Assembly (NCBI GenBank): GCA_045576455.1
Contig: JAZNGM010000031.1
Span: 58,326 to 122,325 of the forward strand
From: RGIG4034 sp045576455
GTDB taxonomy: Bacteria; Bacillota; Clostridia; Lachnospirales; Lachnospiraceae
Reading direction: 5' to 3'
DNA: 64,000 nt
The translations under genes and the position numbers were made by a program. Positions within the stretch are counted from its first letter, which is position 1. The number at the start of each line of letters is the position of its first letter. Under the pieces are notes generated by a model that was not told the DNA's origin, did not search any database, and saw nothing but the letters and a program-made list of their open reading frames with translations. Positions 17,993-27,301 of the stretch are shown here, one piece after another.

Positions 17993-18493
17993 ATGTTGTT
18001 AAAAACAGTCAGAATTGCTTGCCTTTTTTTACTTACGATGACCTTAGTAGGATGTACGGATAAAGAAGATAAGTATGATGACAGTTATATCCGCCTTCAT
18101 AAGGATGGAAGTGTAACGGAATACATTGAAGAAGATTTTGACGAAGATATATACTCAAAAGATGATCTTGTTAAGATGATTGAAACCGAAATGAATGCGT
18201 ATAATAAACGCTTTCCGGAGAAGAGAATCGGCTTAAAATCATGCAAGGTTTCGGATGATGAAATTAAAGTGAAGATGGAATACAAATCGGTTCAGGATTA
18301 TGCTTCTTTTAACGGCGTTGAATTGTTTGTAAGCCCGAGTGAAACGGACAACACGAAGACATTAACCATGGGTTTTCCCTATGATGTTTATATAGACGGG
18401 AAGATTATTTCATATTCCGACGGAATCAGAATGATAGATAAACATCGCTTGTCTATGGATGACGTAGACAGTGGATATATAATTTATGAATAA
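17993..18493 (+). CDS. Small lipoprotein of unknown function
   Basis: A 166-residue lipoprotein with a short signal peptide and lipobox LVGC (Cys21). The mature domain is acidic and repeats beta-strand-like patterns (YIRLHKDGSVTEYIEEDFD, later LTMGFPYDVYIDGKIISYSDG) that suggest a small beta-rich fold. I do not recognise the family with certainty. GGAG precedes the ATG, it has its own promoter at the end of recO, and it is followed 18 nt later by glyQS, with which it may be cotranscribed. Confidence 0.65.
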   Translation: MLLKTVRIACLFLLTMTLVGCTDKEDKYDDSYIRLHKDGSVTEYIEEDFDEDIYSKDDLVKMIETEMNAYNKRFPEKRIGLKSCKVSDDEIKVKMEYKSVQDYASFNGVELFVSPSETDNTKTLTMGFPYDVYIDGKIISYSDGIRMIDKHRLSMDDVDSGYIIYE

Positions 18494-18511
18494 TAATAAG
18501 AGGTACTCAAA

Positions 18512-19900
18512 ATGGAAAAAACAATGGAAAAGATCGTAGCACTGGCTAAGGCAAGAGGATTTGTCTATCCGGGCTCAGAAATCTACGGCGGTCTGGCAAA
18601 CACATGGGATTACGGTAATCTCGGTGTTGAACTCAAGAACAATGTAAAGAAAGCATGGTGGCAGAAATTTGTTATGGAGAACCCATACAACGTAGGCGTT
18701 GACTGTGCGATTCTTATGAATCCGCAGACTTGGGTTGCGAGTGGACATCTCGGCGGATTTTCCGATCCATTGATGGATTGTAAAGAATGTCATGAGCGTT
18801 TCCGTGCTGATAAGATTATCGAAGATTATGCACAGGAAAACAATATTACATTAAAGGGTAGTGTTGACGGCTGGAGCCAGGAAGAAATGAAGGCTTTTGT
18901 TGAAGATAACAATATCCCTTGTCCGACTTGCGGCAAACATAACTTTACAGATATCAGACAGTTTAACCTTATGTTTAAAACATTCCAGGGTGTAACGGAA
19001 GATGCTAAAAATACGGTATATTTAAGACCGGAGACAGCACAGGGTATTTTTGTTAACTTTAAAAATGTACAGAGAACAAGCCGTAAGAAAATACCATTCG
19101 GTATTGCACAGATTGGTAAGTCTTTCCGTAATGAAATTACGCCGGGCAACTTTACTTTCCGTACAAGAGAGTTTGAACAGATGGAACTTGAATTCTTCTG
19201 TGAGCCGGATACAGACCTTGAATGGTTTAAATATTGGAAAGAATTCTGTATTAACTGGTTAACTTCTCTTGGTATGAAAGAAGAAGAGATGAGAGTGCGC
19301 GACCATGATGCAGAAGAGCTTTCATTCTATTCCAAAGCTACAAGTGATATTGAATTCTTATTCCCATTTGGTTGGGGTGAGTTATGGGGTATCGCTGACA
19401 GAACAGATTATGACCTTACACAGCATCAGAATGTATCTAAAGTAGATATGTCCTATTTTGATGATGAAAAGGGTGTAAAATATGTTCCGTATGTAGTTGA
19501 GCCATCACTCGGCGCAGACCGTGTTGTGCTTGCATTCTTATGTGCAGCATACGATGAGGAAGAAATCGCAGAAGGCGATGTAAGAACTGTTCTTCATTTC
19601 CATCCTGCACTTGCACCGGTTAAGATTGGTATCCTTCCGCTTTCTAAGAAATTAAGTGAGTCGGCAGAGAAGATTTATTTTGAATTAAGCAAGAAATATA
19701 ATTGCGAATTTGACGATAGAGGAAATATCGGTAAGAGATACAGAAGACAGGACGAAATCGGTACACCGTTCTGTATTACCTATGACTTTGAGTCAGAAAA
19801 TGATAACGCAGTTACCATCCGTTTCCGTGATTCCATGGAGCAGGTACGTGTTAAAATCGATGAACTTGACCAGTGGTTCGCAGATAAATTTACATTCTAA
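18512..19900 (+). CDS. glyQS: Glycyl-tRNA synthetase, single-chain dimeric type
   Basis: Charges tRNA-Gly. The 462-residue class II synthetase has the N-terminal GFVYPGSEIYGG motif, four cysteines (CKECHE, then CPTCGKHNF) of a zinc-binding insert, motif 2 around GKSFRNEITP and FRTREFEQMELE, and motif 3 (PSLGADRVVLAF), followed by the HGTP anticodon-binding domain. This is the alpha2 form found in Firmicutes, Archaea and eukaryotes rather than the alpha2beta2 form. GAGGT lies about 8 nt before the ATG. The short gap to the upstream lipoprotein leaves no room for a T-box leader. Confidence 0.96.
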   Translation: MEKTMEKIVALAKARGFVYPGSEIYGGLANTWDYGNLGVELKNNVKKAWWQKFVMENPYNVGVDCAILMNPQTWVASGHLGGFSDPLMDCKECHERFRADKIIEDYAQENNITLKGSVDGWSQEEMKAFVEDNNIPCPTCGKHNFTDIRQFNLMFKTFQGVTEDAKNTVYLRPETAQGIFVNFKNVQRTSRKKIPFGIAQIGKSFRNEITPGNFTFRTREFEQMELEFFCEPDTDLEWFKYWKEFCINWLTSLGMKEEEMRVRDHDAEELSFYSKATSDIEFLFPFGWGELWGIADRTDYDLTQHQNVSKVDMSYFDDEKGVKYVPYVVEPSLGADRVVLAFLCAAYDEEEIAEGDVRTVLHFHPALAPVKIGILPLSKKLSESAEKIYFELSKKYNCEFDDRGNIGKRYRRQDEIGTPFCITYDFESENDNAVTIRFRDSMEQVRVKIDELDQWFADKFTF

Positions 19901-19905
19901 TATGG

Positions 19906-19938
19906 ATTCCCTGTTACTTTGTAGCAGGGAATTTCTTT
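19906..19938 (+). terminator. Rho-independent terminator of glyQS
   Basis: ATTCCCTG (19906-19913) pairs with CAGGGAAT (19925-19932), followed by a T-rich stretch. Confidence 0.85.
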
Positions 19939-20048
19939 AGTTTAATGGAAAATGCGATTAAAAACTTGTAAAAATATCAAAAAATATAGTTTTATTTTTG
20001 ACAACTTAGTGAATTGTTCCAAAAGTGTTTTCGATGTACGAAAATAAA

Positions 20049-20077
20049 TTGCTTAAATGCAGTAACAATGATATAAT
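20049..20077 (+). promoter_or_regulatory. Promoter of ppdK
   Basis: TTGCTT (20049-20054), a 17-bp spacer and TATAAT (20072-20077), about 45 bp upstream of the ppdK start. A separate TTGACA at 19999-20004 has no well-placed -10. Confidence 0.7.
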
Positions 20078-20123
20078 ATTTGCAGTTTTAAAAACATATT
20101 ACTTTCGAAGGGGGACCCGCCAT

Positions 20124-22775
20124 ATGAAAAAATGGGTATATGCTTTTGAAGAGGGTAATGCCGATATGAGAAATCTTCTCGGTGGTAAAGGTGCGAACCT
20201 TGCCGAGATGACAAACTTAGGCTTACCGATTCCACAAGGATTTACAGTAACAACAGAAGCTTGTAATGATTATTATGATCAGGGTAAAAAAGTGTCTGAC
20301 GAAATCTCAAAACAGATTTTTGATGCACTTGCCGTATTAGAAAAGAAGCAGGGTAAAAAGTTCGGAGATACTAAGAATCCGTTACTTGTATCCGTACGTT
20401 CAGGTGCACGTGCATCTATGCCGGGTATGATGGATACAATCTTAAATCTCGGACTTACAGATATTGCTGTAGAAGGCTTTGCTAAGAAGACAGGTAATCC
20501 AAGATTTGCATACGATTCTTATCGTAGATTTATTCAGATGTTCTCTGATGTGGTAATGGAAATACCGAAGTCTTATTTTGAAAGAATTCTTGACGAGTAT
20601 AAAGAGAGTAAGAGAGCTGCTCTTAAGAAAGGTCCAAAGGATCCGATTTTTGATACCGATTTATCTGCAGAAGATATGAAGGAAATTGCTGATAAGTTTA
20701 AAGATATTTATCGCAAGGAAAAAGGGGAAGCATTCCCACAAGATCCGAAGGTTCAGCTTATGGAGGCTGTTAAGGCCGTATTTAGAAGCTGGGATAATGA
20801 AAGAGCTATCGTATACAGAAGAATGAATGATATTCCGGGTGACTGGGGTACTGCAGTTAACGTACAGGCAATGGTATTCGGTAACATGGGTAATACATCC
20901 GGTACAGGTGTTGCCTTTACCCGTAACCCATCTACCGGTAAGAAAGAAATCTATGGTGAATACCTTATCAATGCACAGGGTGAAGACGTTGTTGCAGGTA
21001 TCCGTACACCACAGCCTATTTCAAAACTTCAGGAGGACATGCCTGAATGCTATGCAAGATTTATGGAAATTGCCAATAATCTTGAAGCACATTACAGAGA
21101 TATGCAGGATATGGAGTTCACAATTGAAGACGGTAAATTATTCTTCTTACAGACAAGAAGCGGAAAGAGAACAGCACACGCTGCACTCCAGATTGCTTGT
21201 GATCTTGTAGATGAAGGAAAGATTACACCGGAAGAAGCAGTACTTCGTATTGATGCTAAGTCTCTTGACCAGTTATTACATCCTACTTTTGATCCACAAG
21301 CATTAAAAGAAGGAAAAGTTATTGGACAAGGTCTTCCGGCATCTCCGGGTGCTGCTGCAGGTAAGGTTGTATTTACCGCAGAAGATGCTAAAAAACAGCA
21401 TGCAAAAGGCTCCAGAGTTATCCTTGTAAGACTTGAGACCTCTCCGGAAGATATTGAAGGTATGCAGGCTGCGCAGGGTATTCTTACCGTACGTGGCGGT
21501 ATGACATCACACGCTGCCGTTGTTGCACGTGGTATGGGAACTGCATGTGTCAGCGGATGTGGTGATATTATTATCGATGAAGTTAAGAAGGTATTTGAAC
21601 TTGGCGGTGAGAAAATCCACGAAGGTGACCATATTTCTCTTGACGGTTCAACAGGAAATATTTACTTTGGCGATATTAAGACTAAGGAAGCATCTATCAG
21701 TGGTAACTTCGAGCGTATGATGGAGTGGGCTGATAAATATAGAACTTTAAAGGTACGTACCAATGCAGATTCTCCTAAGGATGCATTAAATGCCATTAAG
21801 TTTGGTGCAGAGGGTATCGGTCTTTGCAGAACAGAGCATATGTTCTTTGAAGCAGACAGAATTCCTAAAATCCGTCAGATGATTCTTGCAAGAACACTTG
21901 AAGTACGTGAGCAGGCATTAAATGAATTAATTCCTTTCCAGAAAGCTGACTTCAAGGGCTTATATGAGGTTATGGAGGGAAGACCGGTTACTATCCGTTT
22001 CTTAGACCCGCCACTTCATGAGTTTGTTCCGACAGATGAGAAGGAAATTAAAGAGCTTGCCAACATGATGAATATGTCTATCGCAGATGTTAAGGCTACA
22101 TGTGATTCCTTGCATGAGTTCAATCCGATGATGGGACATCGTGGATGTCGCCTTGCCGTTACTTATCCGGAAATTGCAAAAATGCAGACCCGTGCCGTAA
22201 TGGAAGCAGCTATTGAAGTAGAACGTGAAAAAGGATTTAAGATTGTTCCTGAAATCATGATTCCGCTTGTTGGTGATAAGAAAGAGCTTAAATTCGTTAA
22301 GAATGCAGTTGTTGAAACAGCAGAAAAGGTTAAGAGAGAATTTAACTCTAAGATAGAATACAAGGTTGGTACAATGATTGAGATCCCAAGAGCAGCCCTC
22401 CTTGCTAATGAAATAGCAGAAGAGGCAGAGTTCTTCTCCTTCGGTACTAACGACCTTACACAGATGACCTTTGGTTTCTCACGTGACGATGCAGGTAAGT
22501 TCTTAGATCATTACTACAAGTCTAAGATTTACGAATCAGATCCGTTTGCAAGACTTGACCAGAATGGTGTTGGCCAGCTCGTTGAGATGGCAGCTAAGAA
22601 GGGCCGTGCAACAAGAGAAAACTTGAAGCTTGGTATCTGTGGTGAGCATGGTGGAGACCCAAGTACAATTGAGTTCTGTCACAGAGTAGGACTTGATTAT
22701 GTATCTTGTTCACCGTTCCGTGTTCCAATTGCCAGAATCGCAGCAGCACAGGCTGCTATCAACAACAAACAGTAA
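20124..22775 (+). CDS. ppdK: Pyruvate, phosphate dikinase
   Basis: Interconverts PEP, AMP and PPi with pyruvate, ATP and Pi; in anaerobes it commonly runs toward ATP formation or PEP synthesis. The 883-residue protein has the three expected parts: N-terminal ATP-grasp domain (GGKGANLAEM, then VRSGARASMPGMMDTILNLG), central swivelling domain with phospho-His463 in GGMTSHAAVVARG, and a C-terminal TIM barrel (RTEHMFFE, GTNDLTQ, GICGEHGGDP). GAAGGGGGA precedes ATG 20124; the longer frame from 20025 crosses the promoter and is rejected. It is monocistronic with its own promoter and terminator. Confidence 0.97.
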   Translation: MKKWVYAFEEGNADMRNLLGGKGANLAEMTNLGLPIPQGFTVTTEACNDYYDQGKKVSDEISKQIFDALAVLEKKQGKKFGDTKNPLLVSVRSGARASMPGMMDTILNLGLTDIAVEGFAKKTGNPRFAYDSYRRFIQMFSDVVMEIPKSYFERILDEYKESKRAALKKGPKDPIFDTDLSAEDMKEIADKFKDIYRKEKGEAFPQDPKVQLMEAVKAVFRSWDNERAIVYRRMNDIPGDWGTAVNVQAMVFGNMGNTSGTGVAFTRNPSTGKKEIYGEYLINAQGEDVVAGIRTPQPISKLQEDMPECYARFMEIANNLEAHYRDMQDMEFTIEDGKLFFLQTRSGKRTAHAALQIACDLVDEGKITPEEAVLRIDAKSLDQLLHPTFDPQALKEGKVIGQGLPASPGAAAGKVVFTAEDAKKQHAKGSRVILVRLETSPEDIEGMQAAQGILTVRGGMTSHAAVVARGMGTACVSGCGDIIIDEVKKVFELGGEKIHEGDHISLDGSTGNIYFGDIKTKEASISGNFERMMEWADKYRTLKVRTNADSPKDALNAIKFGAEGIGLCRTEHMFFEADRIPKIRQMILARTLEVREQALNELIPFQKADFKGLYEVMEGRPVTIRFLDPPLHEFVPTDEKEIKELANMMNMSIADVKATCDSLHEFNPMMGHRGCRLAVTYPEIAKMQTRAVMEAAIEVEREKGFKIVPEIMIPLVGDKKELKFVKNAVVETAEKVKREFNSKIEYKVGTMIEIPRAALLANEIAEEAEFFSFGTNDLTQMTFGFSRDDAGKFLDHYYKSKIYESDPFARLDQNGVGQLVEMAAKKGRATRENLKLGICGEHGGDPSTIEFCHRVGLDYVSCSPFRVPIARIAAAQAAINNKQ

Positions 22776-22901
22776 TTGAAACTGCTTGTTTTCTGGGGAC
22801 TTACGAAATACCTAGAGACTATATGATTCGAAGCGCAAGGCTTTATCACAGTCAAAACACATTTCGTTTCCCGGAAAAGATTATAATGAAGCTATATATT
22901 G

Positions 22902-22936
22902 TATAGGGAGTCTGTAATAGGCTCCCTATATTTTTT
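22902..22936 (+). terminator. Rho-independent terminator downstream of ppdK
   Basis: TATAGGGAG (22902-22910) pairs perfectly with CTCCCTATA (22922-22930), followed by six T. Confidence 0.9.
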
Positions 22937-22993
22937 GAATTTTACGTACTGTGAACCTTGTGTACATTTGAAAATTTTAGTTGCAGTTGCTTG

Positions 22994-23022
22994 TTGTAAA
23001 ATCATAATTAATCGGTTATAAT
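22994..23022 (+). promoter_or_regulatory. Promoter of the toxin-antitoxin pair
   Basis: TTGTAA (22994-22999), a 17-bp spacer and TATAAT (23017-23022), about 55 bp before the antitoxin start. Confidence 0.7.
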
Positions 23023-23078
23023 ATATTCAAAAGATAAAATGATGATAAAATTATGATAAGTATTGCAAGGAGGTTTTT

Positions 23079-23336
23079 ATGATACAGATTAGACCAGTTT
23101 CAGATTTAAGAAATAAGTTTCCGGATGTAGAGAAGGCAGTTGCATGTGGAGAACCGGTATATTTAACAAAAAACGGATACGGCGCAATGGTCGTGCTTAG
23201 TCTTGAAGCATATTCAAGATTAACAGATGGCATTGAAGCAGCTCTTGATATGGCTGATAAAGCTGCGGAAGAAGATGACAGAAGATATACGCATGAAGAA
23301 GTTTTCTCTAATCTTAGAAGGAGGGTAAATGGCTAA
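23079..23336 (+). CDS. Type II antitoxin, Phd/YefM family
   Basis: An 85-residue protein with the Phd/YefM N-terminal DNA-binding pattern (IRPVSDLRNKFPDVEKAV, then EPVYLTKNGYGAMVVLSLEAY) and an acidic helical C-terminus that should wrap the toxin. The family represses its own promoter and neutralises a RelE/ParE-fold partner. AAGGAGG precedes the ATG, and its last 8 nt overlap the toxin gene, the usual antitoxin-first arrangement. Confidence 0.92.
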   Translation: MIQIRPVSDLRNKFPDVEKAVACGEPVYLTKNGYGAMVVLSLEAYSRLTDGIEAALDMADKAAEEDDRRYTHEEVFSNLRRRVNG

Positions 23337-23658
23337 TATAAAGTATAAGCTGAGATATTTGCCACTGTTCTATAAGGATTTAGAGGAAAAGATTGTATAT
23401 ATAACAGAGGAATTACATAATGAAAAAGCTGCAAATGATTTGTTAGATGAGGTTGAAGCGGCAATATTGGAGCGTCAGTCTGTGGCAGAATCGTTTGAAC
23501 CATACCGTTCTCTGAGAGAACGTCGCTATCCATATTACAGAATTTATGTGAAAAACTTTGTTGTCTATTATGTTGTGATAGATGATGAAGGTGAGGATAA
23601 GATTATGGAAGTGAGAAGATTTTTATATAACAAGCAGGATGTGAAACGTTTGTTGTAG
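23329..23658 (+). CDS. Type II toxin, RelE/ParE family
   Basis: A 109-residue basic protein with the RelE/ParE fold pattern: N-terminal LRYLPLFYKDLEEKIVYI, a helical hairpin, then a beta-sheet core (PYRSLRERRYPYYRIYVKNFVVYYVV) and a C-terminal MEVRRFLYNKQDV strand-helix. The R..YPYYRI..KNF.V.Y arrangement is typical of ParE/RelE toxins. Whether it cleaves mRNA or poisons gyrase cannot be told from sequence. It overlaps the antitoxin by 8 nt and is followed by a strong terminator. Confidence 0.9.
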   Translation: MANIKYKLRYLPLFYKDLEEKIVYITEELHNEKAANDLLDEVEAAILERQSVAESFEPYRSLRERRYPYYRIYVKNFVVYYVVIDDEGEDKIMEVRRFLYNKQDVKRLL

Positions 23659-23685
23659 AGAATAAATGAATAGATGTAATTAATG

Positions 23686-23716
23686 ACACTCCCGGTAGAA
23701 AATCGGGAGTGTTTTT
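23686..23716 (+). terminator. Rho-independent terminator
   Basis: ACACTCCCG (23686-23694) pairs perfectly with CGGGAGTGT (23704-23712), then a T-run. It closes the toxin-antitoxin operon. Confidence 0.92.
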
Positions 23717-23839
23717 GGTATAATAGGAGACGTTAGTGAGGGGAAATTAAAGCATTAAGAGATAAATTGTAGGAAGTAGGTGTTTTGGCAATATGGGTTA
23801 CACTTTGATTTGTAGAGTTATGAAACTATGGAGGATAAG

Positions 23840-24550
23840 ATGAATATTCAAGGGTACTTAGATTATATAAATACACCGTGGGGACGGTTGTTTTACAGAT
23901 TAGTTTGGCATAATCTTGACTTAAAAGATAAAAAAATACTAGATTTTGGAAGTGGTTTTGGTGTTACCTCAAACCACTTGGCAAAATTTAATGATGTAAC
24001 GGCTGTGGAACCAAACGTGGAAATGCTTGAACATAGAATATGTGACAACCGCTATGAGCAAATAGCCGGAAGTATTGAGAAACTTAAGAAAATGGAGAAC
24101 AGCAGTTTTGATGTTATACTCTGTCACAATGTTTTGGAGTATATTGAGAACCGCGCTGACCTTATCGCCGAATTTCATAGGCTTTTGAAAAAAGACGGTA
24201 TATTATCAATAGTAAAGCATAATAAAAATGGCAAGATAATGCACAAAGCAGTATTTGAAAATAACATTGATGAAGCAATGTCGCTTCTAAAAGGCGAGAA
24301 TGCCACATCACAAAATTTTGGAACCATAAATGAATACGAAATTGAGGATTTGCAGGAATGTATTGCAGAAAGATTTATTTTGGATAAAGTATGCGGTATA
24401 CGCACCTTTTACGGAATACAGCCCAATTCCTTTAAATGTGAACCGGATTGGGAAGAGAGACTGTTTAAGCTTGAATGTGCCGTAGAGAGTAATGCTGCAT
24501 ATGCTAACATAGCATTCTTTCAGCATTTGCTTTTGAATTATAAAGAATAA
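23840..24550 (+). CDS. Class I SAM-dependent methyltransferase
   Basis: A 236-residue Rossmann-fold methyltransferase. Motif I is ILDFGSGFGVTSNHLA, the acidic residue binding the ribose is in TAVEPN, and motif IV is FDVILCHNVLEYI. The type 11 fold acts on small molecules, but the substrate is not deducible. ATG 23840 is preferred over 23828 because GGAGGATAAG lies directly upstream. It stands alone between the toxin-antitoxin terminator and the AraC gene. Confidence 0.85.
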   Translation: MNIQGYLDYINTPWGRLFYRLVWHNLDLKDKKILDFGSGFGVTSNHLAKFNDVTAVEPNVEMLEHRICDNRYEQIAGSIEKLKKMENSSFDVILCHNVLEYIENRADLIAEFHRLLKKDGILSIVKHNKNGKIMHKAVFENNIDEAMSLLKGENATSQNFGTINEYEIEDLQECIAERFILDKVCGIRTFYGIQPNSFKCEPDWEERLFKLECAVESNAAYANIAFFQHLLLNYKE

Positions 24551-24592
24551 TGCCACGAATTCAGTTAGAACCCATCGGAACAAGATTAATAA

Positions 24593-24730
24593 AAACATCT
24601 AAACGCTTCAGACACTGTGGAGGTTCATATAAAAATCGAAAAGGTAAGAAGTGATGTTTTTTTCAGTGGTATCACCATGATTCTGTATGACCGGAGTATT
24701 GATATATCAGCAGAAAGCGTTTACTTTTGA
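24593..24730 (+). pseudogene. Possible decayed coding fragment
   Basis: A 45-codon open stretch with no plausible start reads like the C-terminus of a protein (..VRSDVFFSGITMILYDRSIDIS..) and ends at TGA 24728-24730. I could not assign a family. The preceding bases in another frame (..LEPIGTRLI..) also look protein-like. This may be the scar of a lost gene between the methyltransferase and the AraC gene, or chance. Confidence 0.2.
24712..24725 (+). promoter_or_regulatory. Candidate catabolite-responsive (cre-like) element
   Basis: AGAAAGCGTTTACT matches the cre consensus TGAAANCGNTTNCA at 12 of 14 positions, about 40 bp upstream of the AraC regulator of the rhamnose block. CcpA control is an inference; a cre-like match of this quality can occur by chance. 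Confidence 0.35.
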
Positions 24731-24766
24731 TTTAAAAATAGCAAAATAGTTTAGGTGGTTTAGAGG

Positions 24767-25747
24767 ATGAATAAGGATTTGCTTAAGATTTTATGTAGTG
24801 TGTCTCCTGAAGAGGAGCGTTTGCTTGATGGCAATACTGACATAGAAAAAGAGATATATAGTTTGGAGAAAATATCAAAAGAAGGCATTGTTCATATTGA
24901 TGCCGCGAAACTCCTGGATAACGGTAAGTTGATTCAAATTCGTACGCATACAAGGTTTGTGCATTTTCCTATACATATTCATAATTTTGTAGAAGTAGTG
25001 TACATGTGCCAAGGAACTACGCATCATGTGATTAATGGCAAAGATATAGTGCTGCAAGCGGGCGAATTACTATTTATTAGTCAGTCGGCGAAACAAGAAA
25101 TATATCCTGCAAAAGAATCCGATGTAGCTGTAAACTTTATTATTTTACCGGAGTTTTTTGATTATGGGCTTAATATGATGGAGGCAGAAAACAATCAGCT
25201 TCGTTCTTTTGTAATTGATTGTTTGACTGGTGGAAAAGAGGATACAGGATATCTTCATTTTAAGGTGGCAGATGTACTTCCGGTACAAAATTTAGTGGAA
25301 AATCTTATCTGGACTATCATTCGAAAGGAACCAAATAAGCGTAGTATACAACAGGCGACGATGGGGCTTTTATTTATTCAGTTGATGAACCATATCGATA
25401 GACTGGAGACCGCAGAAACTGATAAGCAACAGAGACTGATTATGGACGTGCTTAGTTATATAGAAGAACACTATAGAGATGGAGAACTGGACAGCCTGGC
25501 GAAGCAACTGCACTATGACATGCGTTGGTTATCTAAAGAGATTAAGAAACGTACAGGACAAAACTACACGGATTTAGTACAGAATAAAAGGTTGAATCAG
25601 GCAGCATATTTACTTACAACGACGAATATGAATATTATAGATATTGGCTTGGCTGTGGGATATGATAATACGAGTTACTTTCATCGTATTTTTCAAAAAC
25701 AGTTTGGGATGACACCAAGAAAGTACCGTATGACAAATATAAAATAA
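24767..25747 (+). CDS. AraC-family regulator with cupin domain, probably of rhamnose genes
   Basis: A 326-residue regulator. The N-terminal part (about 45-135) is a cupin sensor (HFPIHIHNFVEVVYM.., then ..HHVINGKDIVLQAGELLFI). The C-terminal part (about 225-322) has two helix-turn-helix units with the signature ending IAVGYDNTSYFHRIFQKQFGMTPRKYR-like (here GLAVGYDNTSYF, then FGMTPRKYR). AGGTGG lies 8 nt before the ATG. Its position upstream of rhaB-rhaA-rhaD suggests it is the RhaS/RhaR-like activator, as in many Firmicutes. A terminator separates it from rhaB. Confidence 0.88.
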   Translation: MNKDLLKILCSVSPEEERLLDGNTDIEKEIYSLEKISKEGIVHIDAAKLLDNGKLIQIRTHTRFVHFPIHIHNFVEVVYMCQGTTHHVINGKDIVLQAGELLFISQSAKQEIYPAKESDVAVNFIILPEFFDYGLNMMEAENNQLRSFVIDCLTGGKEDTGYLHFKVADVLPVQNLVENLIWTIIRKEPNKRSIQQATMGLLFIQLMNHIDRLETAETDKQQRLIMDVLSYIEEHYRDGELDSLAKQLHYDMRWLSKEIKKRTGQNYTDLVQNKRLNQAAYLLTTTNMNIIDIGLAVGYDNTSYFHRIFQKQFGMTPRKYRMTNIK

Positions 25748-25761
25748 TAAATGGCGAATAA

Positions 25762-25795
25762 GGACACTTTTTTGATTAAAAGGTGTTCTTTTTTT
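25762..25795 (+). terminator. Rho-independent terminator after the AraC gene
   Basis: GGACACTTTTT (from 25762) pairs with AAAAGGTGTTC, with one G-T pair and one mismatch, followed by seven or more T. Confidence 0.85.
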
Positions 25796-25867
25796 GTGTA
25801 TTAAAAAGGAATAGGATGATAATAAGATATCGTGTATAAATACATATTGTAGGAGAAGGAAGGTACT

Positions 25868-27277
25868 ATGGAAAAGTATTATTTAGCAATTGATATCGGT
25901 GCATCCGGTGGACGTCATATTCTGGGTAATATAGTAAACGGGAAAATGATGCTGGAGGAAATTCATCGATTTCCGAACGGGAATGTGGAAAAAGACGGAG
26001 AACTGACGTGGGATATAGATAGTTTATATCGAGAAATCATTACAGGTATGAAAAAATGCAAAGAGCTCGGAAAGATTCCGGTCAGTGTCGGAATTGATAC
26101 TTGGGCAGTGGATATTGTGCTCTTAGATGAAGCAGACAGACGTATTGGAAATGTAGTTGGATACCGTGATAGTGGAACCCGGTATATGGATTTAAAGGTC
26201 TATGAGAGCATTCCTGAAGAAGCATTATATGCAAGAACCGGAATTCAAAAGCAGATGTTCAATACGATTTATCAGCTTATGGCATGGAAGGAACGAAAAC
26301 CGTCAGATTATGAAAAGGCAAAGACTATGTTGATGGTGCCTGATTATCTGCACTTTTTATTATCCGGCGTGAAGGCAACGGAATATACCAATGCTACGAC
26401 AACACAGTTAGTAAGTCCTGTAACCAAGAATTGGGATTATGAGTTAATAGAGTTGTTAAACTATAAGGCATCCTTATTTAAAAAGATTGTGTTGCCGGGA
26501 ACATGTCTCGGCGACCTTACAGAGGAAGTGCAGAGAGAGGTTGGTTTCAGTTGTAAGGTGGTTCTTCCGGCTACTCATGATACCGCTTCGGCAGTCGTTG
26601 CAGTGCCTGTTGCAAAGGATAAAAAAGAGGATAATGTTCTTTATATCAGTTCAGGCACTTGGTCATTAATGGGAACGGAGCTGTCGGAGGCCAATTGTAG
26701 TGCAGAGAGCAAGGTTTGTAATCTGACAAATGAAGGAGGATATGATTATCGGTTCCGTTACTTGAAAAATATCATGGGCCTGTGGATGATACAATCTGTA
26801 AAGAAGGAAATCGGGCAGGACTACTCTTATAGAGAAATTTGTGATATGGCATCGCATATGTCTATTCCATCTATTGTTGATGTAAACGACAAACGGTTTC
26901 TGGCGCCGGATAACATGACGGAAGAGATAAAGAAAGCGTGTGAAGAAACTGTACAGCCGGTACCGGGAAACTTGGCAGAAGTGGCGGCGGTTATTTACAA
27001 CAGTCTTGCAAAATGTTATGGAAAAACTATTGAGGAAATCGAACAACTGACAGGTAAAAAGTTCAATGGAATCCATATCGTAGGAGGTGGTTCTAACGCG
27101 GAGTTTTTAAACCGTCTTACCGCCATTTCAACGGGAAAGACAGTTTATGCAGGACCAACGGAAGCCACAGCCATTGGAAATATAAGTGTACAAATGATTG
27201 CTGAGGGCGAACTAAAGGATATGGATGATGCCCGAAATTGTATATATGAGTCCTTTGATATAAAGGTATATGAATAA
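25868..27277 (+). CDS. rhaB: Rhamnulokinase
   Basis: Phosphorylates L-rhamnulose at O1 with ATP. The 469-residue FGGY-family sugar kinase starts with the phosphate-binding AIDIGASGGRHILG loop characteristic of RhaB, has the catalytic Asp in GIDTWAVD, the TTQLV and ATHDTASAV motifs, and the second ATP-binding region HIVGGGSNAEFLNRLTA. A GGAGAAGGAAGG ribosome site precedes the ATG. It is the first gene of rhaB-rhaA-rhaD. Confidence 0.95.
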   Translation: MEKYYLAIDIGASGGRHILGNIVNGKMMLEEIHRFPNGNVEKDGELTWDIDSLYREIITGMKKCKELGKIPVSVGIDTWAVDIVLLDEADRRIGNVVGYRDSGTRYMDLKVYESIPEEALYARTGIQKQMFNTIYQLMAWKERKPSDYEKAKTMLMVPDYLHFLLSGVKATEYTNATTTQLVSPVTKNWDYELIELLNYKASLFKKIVLPGTCLGDLTEEVQREVGFSCKVVLPATHDTASAVVAVPVAKDKKEDNVLYISSGTWSLMGTELSEANCSAESKVCNLTNEGGYDYRFRYLKNIMGLWMIQSVKKEIGQDYSYREICDMASHMSIPSIVDVNDKRFLAPDNMTEEIKKACEETVQPVPGNLAEVAAVIYNSLAKCYGKTIEEIEQLTGKKFNGIHIVGGGSNAEFLNRLTAISTGKTVYAGPTEATAIGNISVQMIAEGELKDMDDARNCIYESFDIKVYE

Positions 27278-27301
27278 ATATAGAAAAAAAGGAGAAGCGT
27301 T

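Larger units (their letters stand above)
22776..23078. other. Intergenic region with terminator and toxin-antitoxin promoter
   Basis: This 303-bp gap carries about 125 bp downstream of ppdK with no recognisable gene, then the terminator at 22902-22936 and the promoter at 22994-23022. The first 125 bp could be an untranslated 3' tail of ppdK or contain a small RNA ending at the terminator; a TATAAT at 22882-22887 has no convincing -35. Confidence 0.5.

Noticed and set aside
18494..18511. T-box leader before glyQS
   Set aside because: The gap to the preceding stop is 18 nt, too short for any leader.
23079..24550. Defence island around the toxin-antitoxin pair
   Set aside because: Only a single toxin-antitoxin pair and an ordinary methyltransferase are present; there are no nucleases, helicases or phage genes nearby.
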